64,000 nt of DNA. Origin: Orbilia blumenaviensis. Taxonomy: Eukaryota; Ascomycota; Orbiliomycetes; Orbiliales; Orbiliaceae. Where the stretch lies: contig JAVHNS010000009.1 in assembly GCA_036872755.1 (NCBI GenBank), positions 124,001 through 188,000 on the forward strand, in the 5' to 3' direction. Each line of letters begins with the position of its first letter. Within the stretch, counting starts at the first letter, position 1. Position numbers and translations under genes: made by a program. The notes below the pieces were generated by a model. That model searched no databases and was not told where the DNA came from. It was given only the letters and a program-made list of their open reading frames with translations. Shown in pieces: positions 33,489-44,159 of the stretch.

Positions 33489-35193
33489 TTATGCTTCCTC
33501 CGATGGCTTTCTCTTCTTTCTTTCGTGCTTGTCCTTCTTGTCTTTCTTTTTCTCCTTCTTCTCCTTCTTCTCCTTCTTTTCCTCTTTGGATACCGTCGTT
33601 TCCTCTTCAGCGTCGTCCTGGCCGGCCGGCTCGGCATCAGCAGTTTCCAGCTTTCTCTTCTTCTCCTTCTTCTCCTTCTTCCTCTCTTCCTTACTCTTCT
33701 TCTTTTCCTTTGTATTAGTATCACCATCGCCGAAAGAAACACCTTCCATCGCTTCCCCAGTTTCCAAGTCGGCGACAGCCGCTTTCGCGAGGTCTGCAGC
33801 TGCTGGTGCATCTTCCATGACCTCATCTGCATCCGGGTTGTACTTCTTTGCCTCTTGGATGGACCATTTTCCTGGCTGTACGCCGTTGGACGGAAGCTTG
33901 GGAAGAGTTGGCTTTCCTTCAAGATATCTCACGCGATTTTCGACCTTCTGTCGCATATAGACACCCAATGCGGACGATTCTTCCTTGTCTTCTGCGAGTG
34001 CGTCATATCTGATACCTAGCGATGTCTTCGTAGCAAGCATACGAGCGATTTTACCCTTATTCTTTCCTGTAGATTGGCCAATCAACGATGCCTGATAAAT
34101 CAATCCGTATTTAGGCGTGTCGTGCTTAGTTTTGAGGGCTCTGAATAATGCCTTCTCAGCACCAAGGATCTGGATTGTTGAGGCTGGTGACTTGGCAAGG
34201 TTCATCAACGACCCAGCATGAGCTATTAGCCTCGCTCCTACTAACTCTCCAACCAATGCTGTAAGATTTGGCGCAATTGCCTGCATACGATTCGACAAGT
34301 AAGTGGCAAGCTCTGTTCGGTATTCACTAAAACCGATAACCTCTTCAGCAAGGCTGTTGATATTGTCCAAGTCTTCTTTTGTGATCTCAGTCCCCATGGA
34401 GATTTCAGCTGCAGCCTTCAAAGCATTCTCTATTTCCTCCGGGAGAACAGTAGAGAGGTCCGAGGTCGATGCGTTCGACCTGATTCCCATTATCTTGATA
34501 ACTCTGGCGTACGCCATGTTGTCATTGATGATTTTTGCCATTTCTGGGAAATGCCAGCCGTACCATTCCTTCAAACGCATAGCATACGTGTTGAGCTGCT
34601 TGTCTAAATCATCAAGCAGCGCGATTGCCTGGACGATCATCGTATCTACTTTGTCGGGAGAGAATTTGAGTTTGTGGCGTGAGAGAGAGTGAGATAGACC
34701 CAGAGACATAGTGTTTAGGTCAGAGGGCAAAAGACCCGGGATCAAGGAGGTAAGGTGTTCACGAATAGATCGGTAAAGGTCTTGGGTAGTAGAATCCGAT
34801 ACGATATTGAGGGATAAGCCGGGTATCTTGTTGATGGCATTACCTGCGAGTGATCTGTCAACCAGCAGTTCGAGTACCAATATTTTGAATAGCGACAGGT
34901 AACATACCAAGCTTTACATCAGCGACAACCAAAGAGGCCTTCTTTTCATCTTTAAGGGAATCGAGCATTCCAGCCAGCATAGGAGAAACCTTCCCTTCAA
35001 TCAATGCGGTAACCTCTTCAAGGGCAGTGGCTGCACTGTCAAACTTTGAGAACTGTTTTAGTTTCAGCAACCCACAGATACCATCGGAGGTACTAATTTC
35101 TTTGGCGAGGTCATCGCGCTTTAGAAGCTTCTTGTCCTTGGCCTTGAAAAGCGCATAACCAGCTGATGTTTCTGTTAGGATGAGGAACGACAT
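33489..35193 (-). CDS. NOP58: Box C/D snoRNP core protein Nop58
   Basis: Predicted complement(join(33489..34843, 34908..35193)), 546 aa. N-terminus '[20 protein letters not shown]' is the NOP5 N-terminal domain that binds fibrillarin. The Nop domain follows: '[20 protein letters not shown]', '[20 protein letters not shown]', '[20 protein letters not shown]' and '[13 protein letters not shown]', which contacts the box C/D RNA and Snu13. The C-terminus is a highly charged KKE/KKD repeat tail as in yeast. The single 64-nt intron (34844-34907) splits a Gly codon after DVKL. It acts in nucleolar 2'-O-methylation and rRNA processing. The start is the ATG at 35193; in-frame codons further upstream lie outside the family's N-terminus. 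Confidence 0.96.
33495..33720 (-). repeat. KKE/KKD-coding low-complexity tail of NOP58
   Basis: GAA/AAG triplets encode repeated KEKKEKK and KKDKK blocks in the last ~75 codons of NOP58. Such tails are normal in Nop56/Nop58 and are dispensable or modulatory in yeast. The length may vary between strains. Confidence 0.8.
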
Positions 35194-35942
35194 TTTTGTA
35201 ATAAAAACGCAAAATTTGCGGTAGTAGTAAGATAACCGACTGTTCCGCAAGAGCGATTGTGAAATTTAATTCTTGTTAAAAGGCTAGATGATGATGGTGA
35301 TGGTGATGTAGGGACTGGTGGTGAAAGGTAGGCTTTGAAAAAAAGAGAAAGAGATAGAGATAGAAACGACACCGGTAATCGAGATGTCGTTTCAATTGGA
35401 TTCGCTATGTCCTAGTGTATTCGGTACCTGAGAGCCAGCGCCTTTTTTGCTTGTGGTATGGTCCCCAGAAGTAAGGGTATCTGGTGCCGGCAGGTTTTTT
35501 TTGTGATCCACGGTGAACTTTCCGTGGGAAGGACTGTGTGTCGATGCTGGGGAAGGGAAAGAAGAGAAAAAAAATTATAAGCGAGAGAGGGAAAAAGAAA
35601 AGAAAAGAAAAGAAACCAACGAAGGGTACAAATCGGGTTAGCTGTTCGGTTCTGTGGCTGGGGTCATATATATATATACTACATGTAGGTAAGGGTACCT
35701 ATGGTTTGTGTGTGTGGCGGTGTATGTGTGGCGGTATCTATCTAAAATATTTCCTTCCGGAAAACCACACCTCCACTGATATAATCCTAGGTATATACAC
35801 CTAATTACAAGTCAACTTATAAGTTTACCCAGGCCACAACCTACCACAGCGCAATGCAATGCGATTCGCTCGACATATAGTATACCGTTAAAGTATATCT
35901 TAACACTTCGTAGGTAGCGAAGAGAACACTCCTCTCACAAAT
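35194..35942. promoter_or_regulatory. Divergent promoter of NOP58 and uS15m
   Basis: About 750 bp. Contains (GATGGT)-like repeats at ~35285-35312, an A-rich tract near 35560-35620, a TATATATATATA stretch near 35668-35680, and GTGTGTGTGGCGGTGTATGTG-type repeats near 35707-35735. No coding sequence. Confidence 0.5.
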
Positions 35943-36980
35943 ATGCCATCGCGAGTTCTCTCTTCGTTGCAGCCGCTCGCTTGCAACCTATCTTCATCAT
36001 TAGCTGCACTCCAGATATCAACATCCGTTGGAGCTGCCTCCCGCGCCGGTGCTCTGTTCCCTCTACGTCATTCGCAAACTCTTGGACAACGCTACCTCGA
36101 CCGATCATTTCAAAAAGCGACCCTACACACCACCTCATCCCTCAATGCCAGACGCCAGAAAAAGCCTCCTAGCAATCCATGGGCGGTTGCTAAAGCAGCG
36201 GAGAAGCGGGAAAAGGTCAGGGCTAGGAAAGAAGAGCTTCGACAAACCCGACAAGATGCAGCATCAGATCCAGTTGTCGGGCACACCACCCCTTTCCTCG
36301 AGGCCATGGACTTGAAACCGGATATGTTACCACCAGTAGACCATCTCGTTCCGGCTACCGATGCACACGAACGGCGGGAGGCCTTCGAAAAGGCTGTTGC
36401 AGAAGAACGCCTCGGCCGCTTGAATCATTTTCTTCAACCGGATGAAGTCCAGACATCGCTTGCAAGGTCAAAGGCCCTAGAAGAGCCGCCTCTGCATAGT
36501 GCTCCAGAGGACTACGCCTCTAAAGGGAAAGAGATGCATCTAAAGGCCACGGCTGCTATGAACCGTATCCTTTCCCTCAGCAACGGCTCTTCTAAGGACA
36601 AAACCAGGGCAAACAAGGCCTGGTGCGTTGAAACCTTTGGCCGCCATATCACGGATGAGAAATTCCCTCAGCCCAAACACCCATCCATTGCATCGAACCC
36701 CGAAACCGATCCTATTAAGACACCACGAGTTGGCCGAGATACAGGTAGTAGCGAGGTCCAGGCTGCTTTGTTAACGATTAAGATCAGGACGCTGGCGAAC
36801 CAACTAGAAGCAAATACACATGATAAAATGAACAAGCGGAACTTACGACTGATGGTGCACAAGCGACAAAAACTGCTAAAGTACCTTAAACGTAAGGAAC
36901 GTGGAGGTCAGCGTTACCAGTATGTGATGGAAAGTCTCGGCCTCGATGATGCTGCGATAATGAAGGAAGTTTTTATTTAA
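35943..36980 (+). CDS. MRPS28: Mitochondrial ribosomal protein uS15m
   Basis: A single exon of 345 aa. The N-terminal ~70 residues are rich in Arg/Ser/Leu and Ala with few acids, a probable mitochondrial presequence. After a helical fungal extension, residues ~255-345 carry the S15 signature: 'RDTGSSEVQAALLTIKIRTL', 'ANTHDKMNKRNLRLMVHKRQ', 'LLKYLKRKERGGQRYQYVME'. This protein binds the small-subunit rRNA central domain in mitoribosomes. It is much longer than bacterial S15 (~89 aa), as in other fungi. The 3' neighbour DIA4 is also a mitochondrial translation gene on the same strand, 720 bp away, but there is no sign of co-transcription. Confidence 0.95.
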   Translation: MPSRVLSSLQPLACNLSSSLAALQISTSVGAASRAGALFPLRHSQTLGQRYLDRSFQKATLHTTSSLNARRQKKPPSNPWAVAKAAEKREKVRARKEELRQTRQDAASDPVVGHTTPFLEAMDLKPDMLPPVDHLVPATDAHERREAFEKAVAEERLGRLNHFLQPDEVQTSLARSKALEEPPLHSAPEDYASKGKEMHLKATAAMNRILSLSNGSSKDKTRANKAWCVETFGRHITDEKFPQPKHPSIASNPETDPIKTPRVGRDTGSSEVQAALLTIKIRTLANQLEANTHDKMNKRNLRLMVHKRQKLLKYLKRKERGGQRYQYVMESLGLDDAAIMKEVFI

Positions 36981-37699
36981 CTACAACGTTAGAGATCCCA
37001 TACAAAATAGTAACGGATCAAATCTAACGCGTACCTATGAGTCTTTGGAGAGAGCTAGTGTCACTGCTTCACCAGTTGCTTAGTTCATGTATATAATTTT
37101 GATACGTAGTACATACACGTACACATTCTATTATTTCTCGGCCCGGCATTATATTATATCTACTTTCAGTATATATCTTCCTAGTCTCTTAGTATATATC
37201 TACCAAGGTCTATATTAATACTCAGCCCAATACAGTTGTATCGTCAATTGGATTCTCGGTACCATTTCCTAGGAATTTCGCCTCTAAACCATACGACTCG
37301 TTCTTGGCCACCACCCATACGGCTTACACGTGTAGGTATGCTGAACCTGTAATAAACCCGGCCTTATAGGCAGGGGCGGCGGATGTGATATAGGGGCAGG
37401 GCAGTGGCTCTAATATTATAATTTGTGTGGCCTAACAGGTAGTCACTCTGCTACTTGTGGTGCAAGCGCAAGTACAATTGCAGGGTGTGAAGTACGCATA
37501 CCAAACGTCTAGTCTAGCCACTCGTCCTTTTATACATTGTTTTCTCCCAACACATGTTTTCAATAAAACACAACATTTGCAAATTTTATAACGCCCATTA
37601 TCGATTTGGTTCCGAGACTGTTATCAATTGTCGGATTACCTCTGGGGACGAGACAACCATTGGGTATCTATAACTGGAGCAGCCCCGAGAGACCATAGA
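36981..37699. other. Intergenic region between uS15m and DIA4
   Basis: About 720 bp, AT-rich, with TATATC-type words at ~37150-37215. It should include the DIA4 promoter. No gene seen. Confidence 0.45.
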
Positions 37700-39322
37700 A
37701 TGATCACAGCTTCCCGAATGGTTTTAAGATTGCCGTTGTGCGGGCGACGGCACCAGTCGATGCTTCGCAAATCCCACAATTGTCATATTCGAATTGCACA
37801 AAGGCATGAAAGCGGCACACGATGTTTCCCCCAAACCCGTCGCACGTTTAGCTCCCAAATTAATCCGCCACCACCTTCATTCGCACCGAAGCCGATTGTC
37901 GCGACTAAACCGATTCGTGAGAATCCAGACCTCTACTCTCAGAATTGTCTAAATAGAAACCTTCCAGTGGAGGCAATGTTCCCTTCGCGCATCACAAAGC
38001 TATCCGATGATCTCTTCGAATTGCGCAGTTCACTCAACATAGTGCGAGGAGAACAAAATGCCTTAAGTGCAAAGATAAAAGCGGCAGCACCCCGAAGAAA
38101 TGAGAACCTCGCAGAGTGGGAAGACCTTCAAGTGCGAGCGAAGGAGTTGAAACGACAGGTATCCGTTCAAGAGGCGGTGGAACAGCAGCTTGAAGACGAA
38201 ATGAACATGCTCGCTGTACAACTACCAAATTTGACACACCCTGATACCCCTGGTCCTGGGTTGCTGAAGGTCGTTGGATATATAAACGAGGATAAACTTC
38301 CAACACCGAGTTTGCAAAGAGGTTCAGAACGTAAAAATGGAGAGGTCCCTGAGCTTCTATATGAAGGGACACCAGGCGTTTCCCACGTGGATATAGGTAC
38401 CGAACTTGGCATACTGGATTTCTCTTCGTCGAGCAAGACGTCTGGTTGGGGCTGGTACTTCCTTCACGGAGATGCAGTATTGTTAGAGCAGGCACTAATA
38501 CAGTACTCCTTGTCTTGTGCGAGGAGCAGAGGCTGGAACCTTGTGAGCCCACCGTCAATAGTATACTCTCATATAGCGGGGGCGTGCGGCTTCAAGCCAC
38601 GGGACAGCAACAACGAACAACAAATATATTATATTTCCCAGGGAGCAGCTTCTGAAAACTCGCAAGATTCTTCCCGACCTGAGCTTTGCCTGGCAGGCAC
38701 GGCGGAAATTCCGCTGGCAGGCATGTTTGCGAACACAGCACTGCCCATAGCAGCTTTCCCCAAGAAAATGGTAGGAGTATCGCGATGTTATCGGGCGGAA
38801 GCAGGGTCGCATGGTTTAGCCACCAAAGGGCTATATCGTGTTCATGAATTCACCAAGGTAGAGCTGTTTGCCTGGACGCAACCAGACTCAGAAATCTCTG
38901 ACCAAACTTTCAACGAAATAATGGATCTCCAAAAAGACATTATCACAGGGTTGCGCATACCTGCTCGTGTTATTTCTATGCCATCGGACGACCTTGGAGC
39001 GCCTGCATATAGGAAATACGATATCGAAGCATTTATGCCCAGCAGGAAGGGAGAAAAATATGGTGGCTGGGGTGAGATAACTAGTGTTAGCGAATGTACA
39101 GACTACCAAGCAAGGAGGCTGAATGCTCGATGCAAGTACCCCGACGGCAAACTAGGATTTCTCTGGAGTTTGAATGGGACAGCTCTAGCAGTCCCCAGGA
39201 TCATCACCGCAATATTAGAGAATAATTGGAACGAGACTGAACGAGAAGTGTATATCCCCAAAGTCCTTCAACCGTATATGGGTGGTATTGAGGTTATCAG
39301 ACGCCCAGCTTCCGCGGCCTGA
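37700..39322 (+). CDS. DIA4: Mitochondrial seryl-tRNA synthetase
   Basis: A single exon of 540 aa from the ATG at 37700; a second in-frame ATG at 37718 is an alternative. The N-terminus (MITASRMVLRLPLCGRRHQS...) is basic and Ser-rich, a likely mitochondrial targeting peptide. A tRNA-binding coiled-coil arm spans ~110-210. The class-II core follows: motif 2 'RCYRAEAGSHGLATKGLYRV' with 'HEFTKVELFAW', and motif 3 'NGTALAVPRIITAILEN'. The conserved 'LAGTAEIPLAGMF' (TxE serine pocket) and 'YDIEAFMPSR' are present. It charges mitochondrial tRNA-Ser. The 3' end is only ~165 bp from the convergent PRS gene. Confidence 0.95.
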   Translation: MITASRMVLRLPLCGRRHQSMLRKSHNCHIRIAQRHESGTRCFPQTRRTFSSQINPPPPSFAPKPIVATKPIRENPDLYSQNCLNRNLPVEAMFPSRITKLSDDLFELRSSLNIVRGEQNALSAKIKAAAPRRNENLAEWEDLQVRAKELKRQVSVQEAVEQQLEDEMNMLAVQLPNLTHPDTPGPGLLKVVGYINEDKLPTPSLQRGSERKNGEVPELLYEGTPGVSHVDIGTELGILDFSSSSKTSGWGWYFLHGDAVLLEQALIQYSLSCARSRGWNLVSPPSIVYSHIAGACGFKPRDSNNEQQIYYISQGAASENSQDSSRPELCLAGTAEIPLAGMFANTALPIAAFPKKMVGVSRCYRAEAGSHGLATKGLYRVHEFTKVELFAWTQPDSEISDQTFNEIMDLQKDIITGLRIPARVISMPSDDLGAPAYRKYDIEAFMPSRKGEKYGGWGEITSVSECTDYQARRLNARCKYPDGKLGFLWSLNGTALAVPRIITAILENNWNETEREVYIPKVLQPYMGGIEVIRRPASAA

Positions 39323-39486
39323 ATCGAAACGGCGAATGCATCAAAGCTCTTCACTGTATATACCCGTTTAGATGCCATAGCCAATCTTGTAAATAAAGTT
39401 TCGATTTACTAATGCGGAACATAATATAATAATCTACCTTAAACTCCTTGTGCAACCAACCTAAAGTCCTGATTGCATCTACGTCC

Positions 39487-40908
39487 TCAATCGTATTTGA
39501 ATAGAACACTAATGCTTTCACCGTGGTGGACTCGGCGAATGGCCTATGAATTTATTAGCTCTATGCTATCGAGGGTATTTCGCCATATCCACCTGTAGGA
39601 GCATACCTCGGAAAAAACGCTTGAAACGTCAAGCACCTTTAGTTTGGAGCATGCCCGGACGTTTTCGTTCTGGGGAACTGAATTGGTGACAACTACCTGA
39701 TCGATCGCGCTAGCATTGATACGGGCGATGGCATCACCAGAGAATATGCCGTGTGTTAGCAGCGCGTAGACTTTGGTAGCCCCTCCTCTTTCCTTAAGAA
39801 GCTTTGCTGCCCTGGTGATAGTGTTGCTTGTATCAGCCAAGTCATCAACCAGGATAGCGACTCGCCCAGAAATGTCACCAACGAGCATCATGGTTGCATT
39901 TTGGCGATCTGTGATTTTCGTCGGTCGTCGTTCCTATGGTAATGTTAATCATAAGGTTTTGCTAGCTGTTAGCGCGAAGATTACCTTGTGGATCAAAGCG
40001 AAATCCATGCCAAGCGCGTCCGCAATAGCGGTTGCACGTTTGGCACCGCCGGCATCAGGACTGACTATTACGGCCGACTGGTAATCCGGGATCTTTGTTT
40101 GTATGTACCTTTGTAATAAGGGTCGTCCGTATAGATTGTCTACGGGAATGTCAAAGAACCCTTGGTACTGAGGATCATGAAGGTCCATGGTAATGATGTG
40201 GTCTGCACCAGCGCAGGTCAACAAATCCGCTATCAGCGTTCCGGCCTGCGCAACCCATTGCTTGTAGCCTGGTTGTCGGTGCTGGTCCCAGTCGCCGCCA
40301 GTTCCATTCGCATAAACTACTTTTTGCGAATCTCGCTTCGTAGACCCAGCTATCTCGCTACCGGTGTGCTGGCGGCGGAGGAAAGAAGGCCTGGAGGTAA
40401 GGCTGGGCGAACCAGGAGCAGTGACGGGGCCTCTTTCCTTATCCAGCGAGAGACGGCTCAGTTTATGCTCTAATTGGCCTGCAGGGGGACCACTAGACCC
40501 CGCGCCATCCGGTTGAGGCGCGGGGGTTCCGGGACGGCTCTCGAAGGTGTAACTATCCTTCTGTATACCAGCCTTGGCTAGTGGGGCACCGACTTTATTG
40601 TATGGAATATCGGGTTGGCGGCTGTATGGGAACAAAGGCATCACAGCAGTGACCCTCTTTGCGGACGCGGTTTTGCAGGCTGAGATAGTGATGAGCAGTT
40701 CGATAAAGTTATCATTGACTTTTCCACAGCCTGATTGTATCACATAAACATCCTTTCCTCTGACGGAGTCTTGAATTTCAACCCGGGTTTCTCCAACGGA
40801 AAACTTAGAGAGGGTAATCCTGCCTGGGGGGATGCCGAGTTTGATGCACATTTGCTCAACGAGCTCAGGGTGCGACGACCCGCCCAAGACGACGATATTG
40901 CGGACCAT
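39487..40908 (-). CDS. PRS1: Ribose-phosphate pyrophosphokinase (PRPP synthetase) with insertion
   Basis: Predicted complement(join(39487..39543, 39607..39933, 39985..40908)), 435 aa. It makes PRPP from ribose-5-phosphate and ATP for purine, pyrimidine, histidine, tryptophan and NAD synthesis. Seen: 'VVLGGSSHPELVEQMC', 'FSVGETRVEIQDSVRGKDVY', 'PLFPYSRQPD', the divalent-cation site 'ITMDLHDPQYQGFFDIPVDN', 'VSPDAGGAKRATAIAD', and the PRPP-binding loop 'ILVDDLADTSNTITRAA'. A 57-nt last exon supplies the standard end AIRRVHHGESISVLFKYD. Relative to bacterial enzymes, a ~100-residue Ser/Pro/Gly-rich insertion (about residues 102-205) interrupts the core, as in yeast Prs1/Prs5-type subunits. These subunits work in hetero-oligomers; assignment to PRS1 rather than another paralogue is inferred. 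Confidence 0.92.
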
Positions 40909-41195
40909 ATTTGCTGATGTTTCGGCAAAGGTATCTGAGATTATCGGGCTGTTGGAATATCGAGGTTTTGATGGGCGATGGCTTTTCGCTAATTAGAAGC
41001 TTGTTTGGAGTCGGCGGGAAGCGTTATTTCTGAAATATCATTGCCTTCTCCTTATTTTTGTACGAGGCTGCCCGTGTTCGTTCTTTGTAATGAGCGGAAG
41101 AGTTTTACCGGTGCTGATGCCGGATGCCTTGGGTCGCTACATGTGTGGTAAAGTCGTAAAACGAAAGATAGGTGCGGCGATGTCGTTTCGAGCTC

Positions 41196-41237
<42 letters not shown>

Positions 41238-41796
41238 CCGCAGACAAACAAGAAGGTAACGAAAATAGGACAAATGTTTTTTTCTGTACCACGAGGGCCA
41301 GGGTTTTCTCCGATACTACCGAAGGCTAGGGACAGGGAGCCCAAACTTCAAGTATGTAGTACCCGCAAGCCTAAGTACAGGGCGGATTTGTACCATCCGA
41401 AACTACTTCATGGCAACATAATTCCACAACGAAGATCGGACAGCCTGCACGCCCACTTAAAATCTCTTCCATCGAAGGCCCAAAGGCTCGTTTCCCAGGG
41501 CTAGCTATATTTCAGGGATCCGAAGAAGAAGAAAAACGGAAACAGGAGAAAACAAAAAGAACAGAAAGTCTCATGAACGCGCGAGATATACGGACGGACT
41601 CAGATATGCAGACTATATTGAACAGGGTATCTATGCTAAGCACAAAATGCAACCGTACCTGATTTGGCAGTAGTGAATAATTAAATAATGATAAACCCCG
41701 GTCGCAAACAAAGAACGAATGCTGACTTACATATTGCGTATAAAACATAATGCCAAAGCTTACCAATCTTGGTTTTGCCATACAAGTTTTCCCGAT
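40909..41796. other. Intergenic region upstream of PRS1, with a long A-tract
   Basis: About 890 bp between two minus-strand genes. A run of ~36 A at ~41200-41235 begins ~290 bp upstream of the PRS1 ATG. Poly(dA:dT) tracts exclude nucleosomes and are common in fungal promoters. The far half should hold the 3' UTR of the Gln-rich gene. No coding sequence is seen. Confidence 0.5.
41200..41235 (+). repeat. Poly(A) tract of ~36 bases
   Basis: An uninterrupted run of A, the longest homopolymer in the window. It is in the PRS1 upstream region, so it reads as poly(T) on the coding strand of that gene. The exact length is likely unreliable in sequencing. Confidence 0.9.
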
Positions 41797-43038
41797 CTAA
41801 CCGGTGCCGCCCATACTCCAATTCCCAGGCATACCAAAATTCCAATTCATTTCTCCTGTCCCAAACATGGGATCCATCCCAGGCATAGTGGGGGCCATAG
41901 TCGGCGCCATTATCCCAGTAGAGCCCATGCCGGCCGCGTTTGTGACACCCATCATACGGGGGTTTTGCTGTGGCCGCATCATCTGCGCCTGCATCTGCGC
42001 CTGCTGTAAATAATAGCCCGGATTGAAGTTCATTGGGTTCATGTTCATTTGCCCGCCCTGTTGTTGGTGCATCGCGAGTTGGGGGTTCTGCTGCTGCTGC
42101 TGCTGCTGTTGTTGTTGTTGCTGCTGCTGCTGACGGTTGAGAGCCTGTTGATGCTGTATCTGTTGTATCTGCTGTAGCTGCTGCTGCTGATGAGGGGTCA
42201 TCTGGGGCATCTGGGGCATGTGGCCCATGTTTTGCATGGCACCGTGCATTGGGTTTTGCATGACATTCTGCATCATTGAAGATGCCACAGCGCCTTGGTT
42301 CTGCGGCATAGCGCCCGGCTGGATCGGTTGTTGGGGCGGGTGCGTTTGCGCTTGCGCTAATGGGTGCTGGTTGGCACCAAGTTGCTGCGGCTGCTGTTGA
42401 GGAGGCGGTGATGACTGAGGCATCTGGGGCTGCTGATTTGGGTGCGCCTTTACAGTCGGATTTCCCATCGTTGCCTGGCTGTTGCCCCTAGTATGCCCGG
42501 CCTGAGGGTTCGGCACAGGCGCCATTGGAAATAGCGACTGTAGTTTCTTATACGGTTCATTTAACGATGGGATATTTGATGGTGGAACCAGGAGCGCCGG
42601 AGCGGCCGGTAATGTTGACGTCCTGCGGTCGGCCATTGCCGCAAGGTACGCGAGGTTGACCTTGAGTCGCTGTAAACATCTAACATTGCGGTCAGGTGAG
42701 TCTGTTTAAGAAGTTTGGTTACAGCAGACGTACTCGCTGTAGCTTTTCTCGAGGGCCTTCACATCTTCCGCCGTGTCTGCCGTTGCACCAGCAGCAGCCT
42801 TCGTCGCCTGCAAATTTAACGACTCCTTTAAGAGCTCGGTATTAATTTCCAGGAGAAGAGAGACGCGAGATTTCTCGAGCTGCAGCTGGTTCTGATTTTC
42901 TTGGGCCTTCTGCATCAGAAGCTGTTGCTGTTGTTGTGCGGCAAGGTTACTGTTGGGAACCGGTGTTCCTGACGGGTGAGCGGGCGAGAAGGGCACTGGG
43001 ACCGCAGCCCGATTGTTCGCCAGAGCTGCTGGATTCAT
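41797..43038 (-). CDS. Glutamine-rich SS18/SSXT-like protein, probable SWI/SNF-associated factor
   Basis: Predicted complement(join(41797..42679, 42734..43038)), 395 aa. The N-terminus carries a Q-rich helix then 'VSLLLEINTELLKESLNLQ', a spacer, and after splicing 'EKSYSECLQRLKVNLAYLAA' with MADRR. This pattern of two helices ending in NLxYLAxxAD resembles the SNH domain of human SS18, a BAF/SWI-SNF subunit. The C-terminal 230 residues are a Q/M/P/N-rich low-complexity region with a pure Gln tract (~15) and Met/Asn/Pro repeats, like transactivators. Splicing uses a strong gtacgt donor; the joint restores SECLQRL. Some fungal annotations call such proteins 'glutamine repeat protein'. SS18 kinship is an inference from motif shape. 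Confidence 0.75.
42085..42200 (-). repeat. Poly-glutamine CAG/CAA tract
   Basis: Within the Gln-rich gene, mixed CAG and CAA codons encode a stretch of ~15 consecutive Gln plus a second QQQQLQQIQQIQ block. The mixed codons argue for selection on the peptide or for an old expansion, and reduce slippage. Confidence 0.9.
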
Positions 43039-44159
43039 TCTAGAATCTTTGACCCTCGTGATGCTTGGCGATAGGCTCCAGTATCTACCTAAATACCTAG
43101 GTAAGTAGGTATGATGCACCCGTTTTTAGATGATGTTTACTTGTGTATATGGCATGTGTGAGAGAGTGTGTGTATATACCTATATCTATATATACCTATA
43201 AGTATTATATTAGTAAGTACCTAGGTAGGTAGGTAGGTACGTATACATATACGTATCGAGTAATTAGGTATGTGTATGGGTATGGGGGTGATGTCCCAGC
43301 GGACCAAAGATCTAGATGCAAAGAGTTGAAGGGTTGGGGACTTCGACTTTTGGCGTTGTGCGACAGAAAGGAAAGCTCCTTAATCCAAGCTTAGTCAGCA
43401 ATAAACTATATCACCTGATCTTCAACCGCATACTTAGCTATAGGATATAGTGCAACTATTGGGTACGTAGCTAGCTCTATGGCTACAGTACTGCATGCAA
43501 GGTTAAATGTAATATAAGCCATGTAGGTAAGTATACTTCGTACTTGAAGCGGTTTCATGTACAGGCGTATTAGTTTCCCATTGACTCTAATATTGATACA
43601 TAAGCCGATTGCACCAACGAGCAGGGCCTCCAGCTACTAATATATAAGTTGGCATACATGTAGATATAGTAGGGTGCGTACGCGGTTGCGATCGACTTAA
43701 GCAGCAGGTGCGTGACATGTGTATACTATAGATGATTGCTTAGGTACAACTAGTACCAGGACGTATACGTACTGGAACTGGGATAAGATAAGACGGCAAC
43801 CATGTGCACGTATCTCCATGGATCTATCTGTAGACGCACAAATGCCCGGCCATAGACAATATAATAAATACATGTCAGGAATGAAGATAGATAGTATTCC
43901 GCTAACAAAGTAAGCTAACAAAAAAAAAAAAAAGCAAGCCCTCGTTTATAAAGAAAAAGAAGGAAAAGAAGAAACGGAAACGCACAAGTTAACGACCACA
44001 CTATATGCCTGATGTAAAATGTAAAAACATGCCATGAGGATTAATACTACACCTAAATATTTACAAGAATCGAAACCGAACACCTTCTCCCCAGGAACAA
44101 GCAAAGACGACGGAAACATGGGTCTACAATCATATTAGTCTCAACTAAACTGTGGTCGG
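43039..44159. repeat. Intergenic region with CTAGGTAGGTAGG and GTATATAC repeats
   Basis: About 1.1 kb between two minus-strand genes. Repeat-rich at 43080-43260: ACCTAGGTAAGTAGGT, TATATACCTATATCTATATATACC and AGGTAGGTAGGTAGGTACGTATAC words, many self-complementary. A short A-run lies at ~43920-43934. It probably holds the Gln-rich gene's promoter and the GYP5 3' UTR. No gene recognised. Confidence 0.55.

Noticed and set aside
3877..40908. HIS5 and PRS1 as a histidine/PRPP gene cluster
   Set aside because: They are ~35 kb apart with many unrelated genes between. Pathway linkage through PRPP does not make them a cluster.
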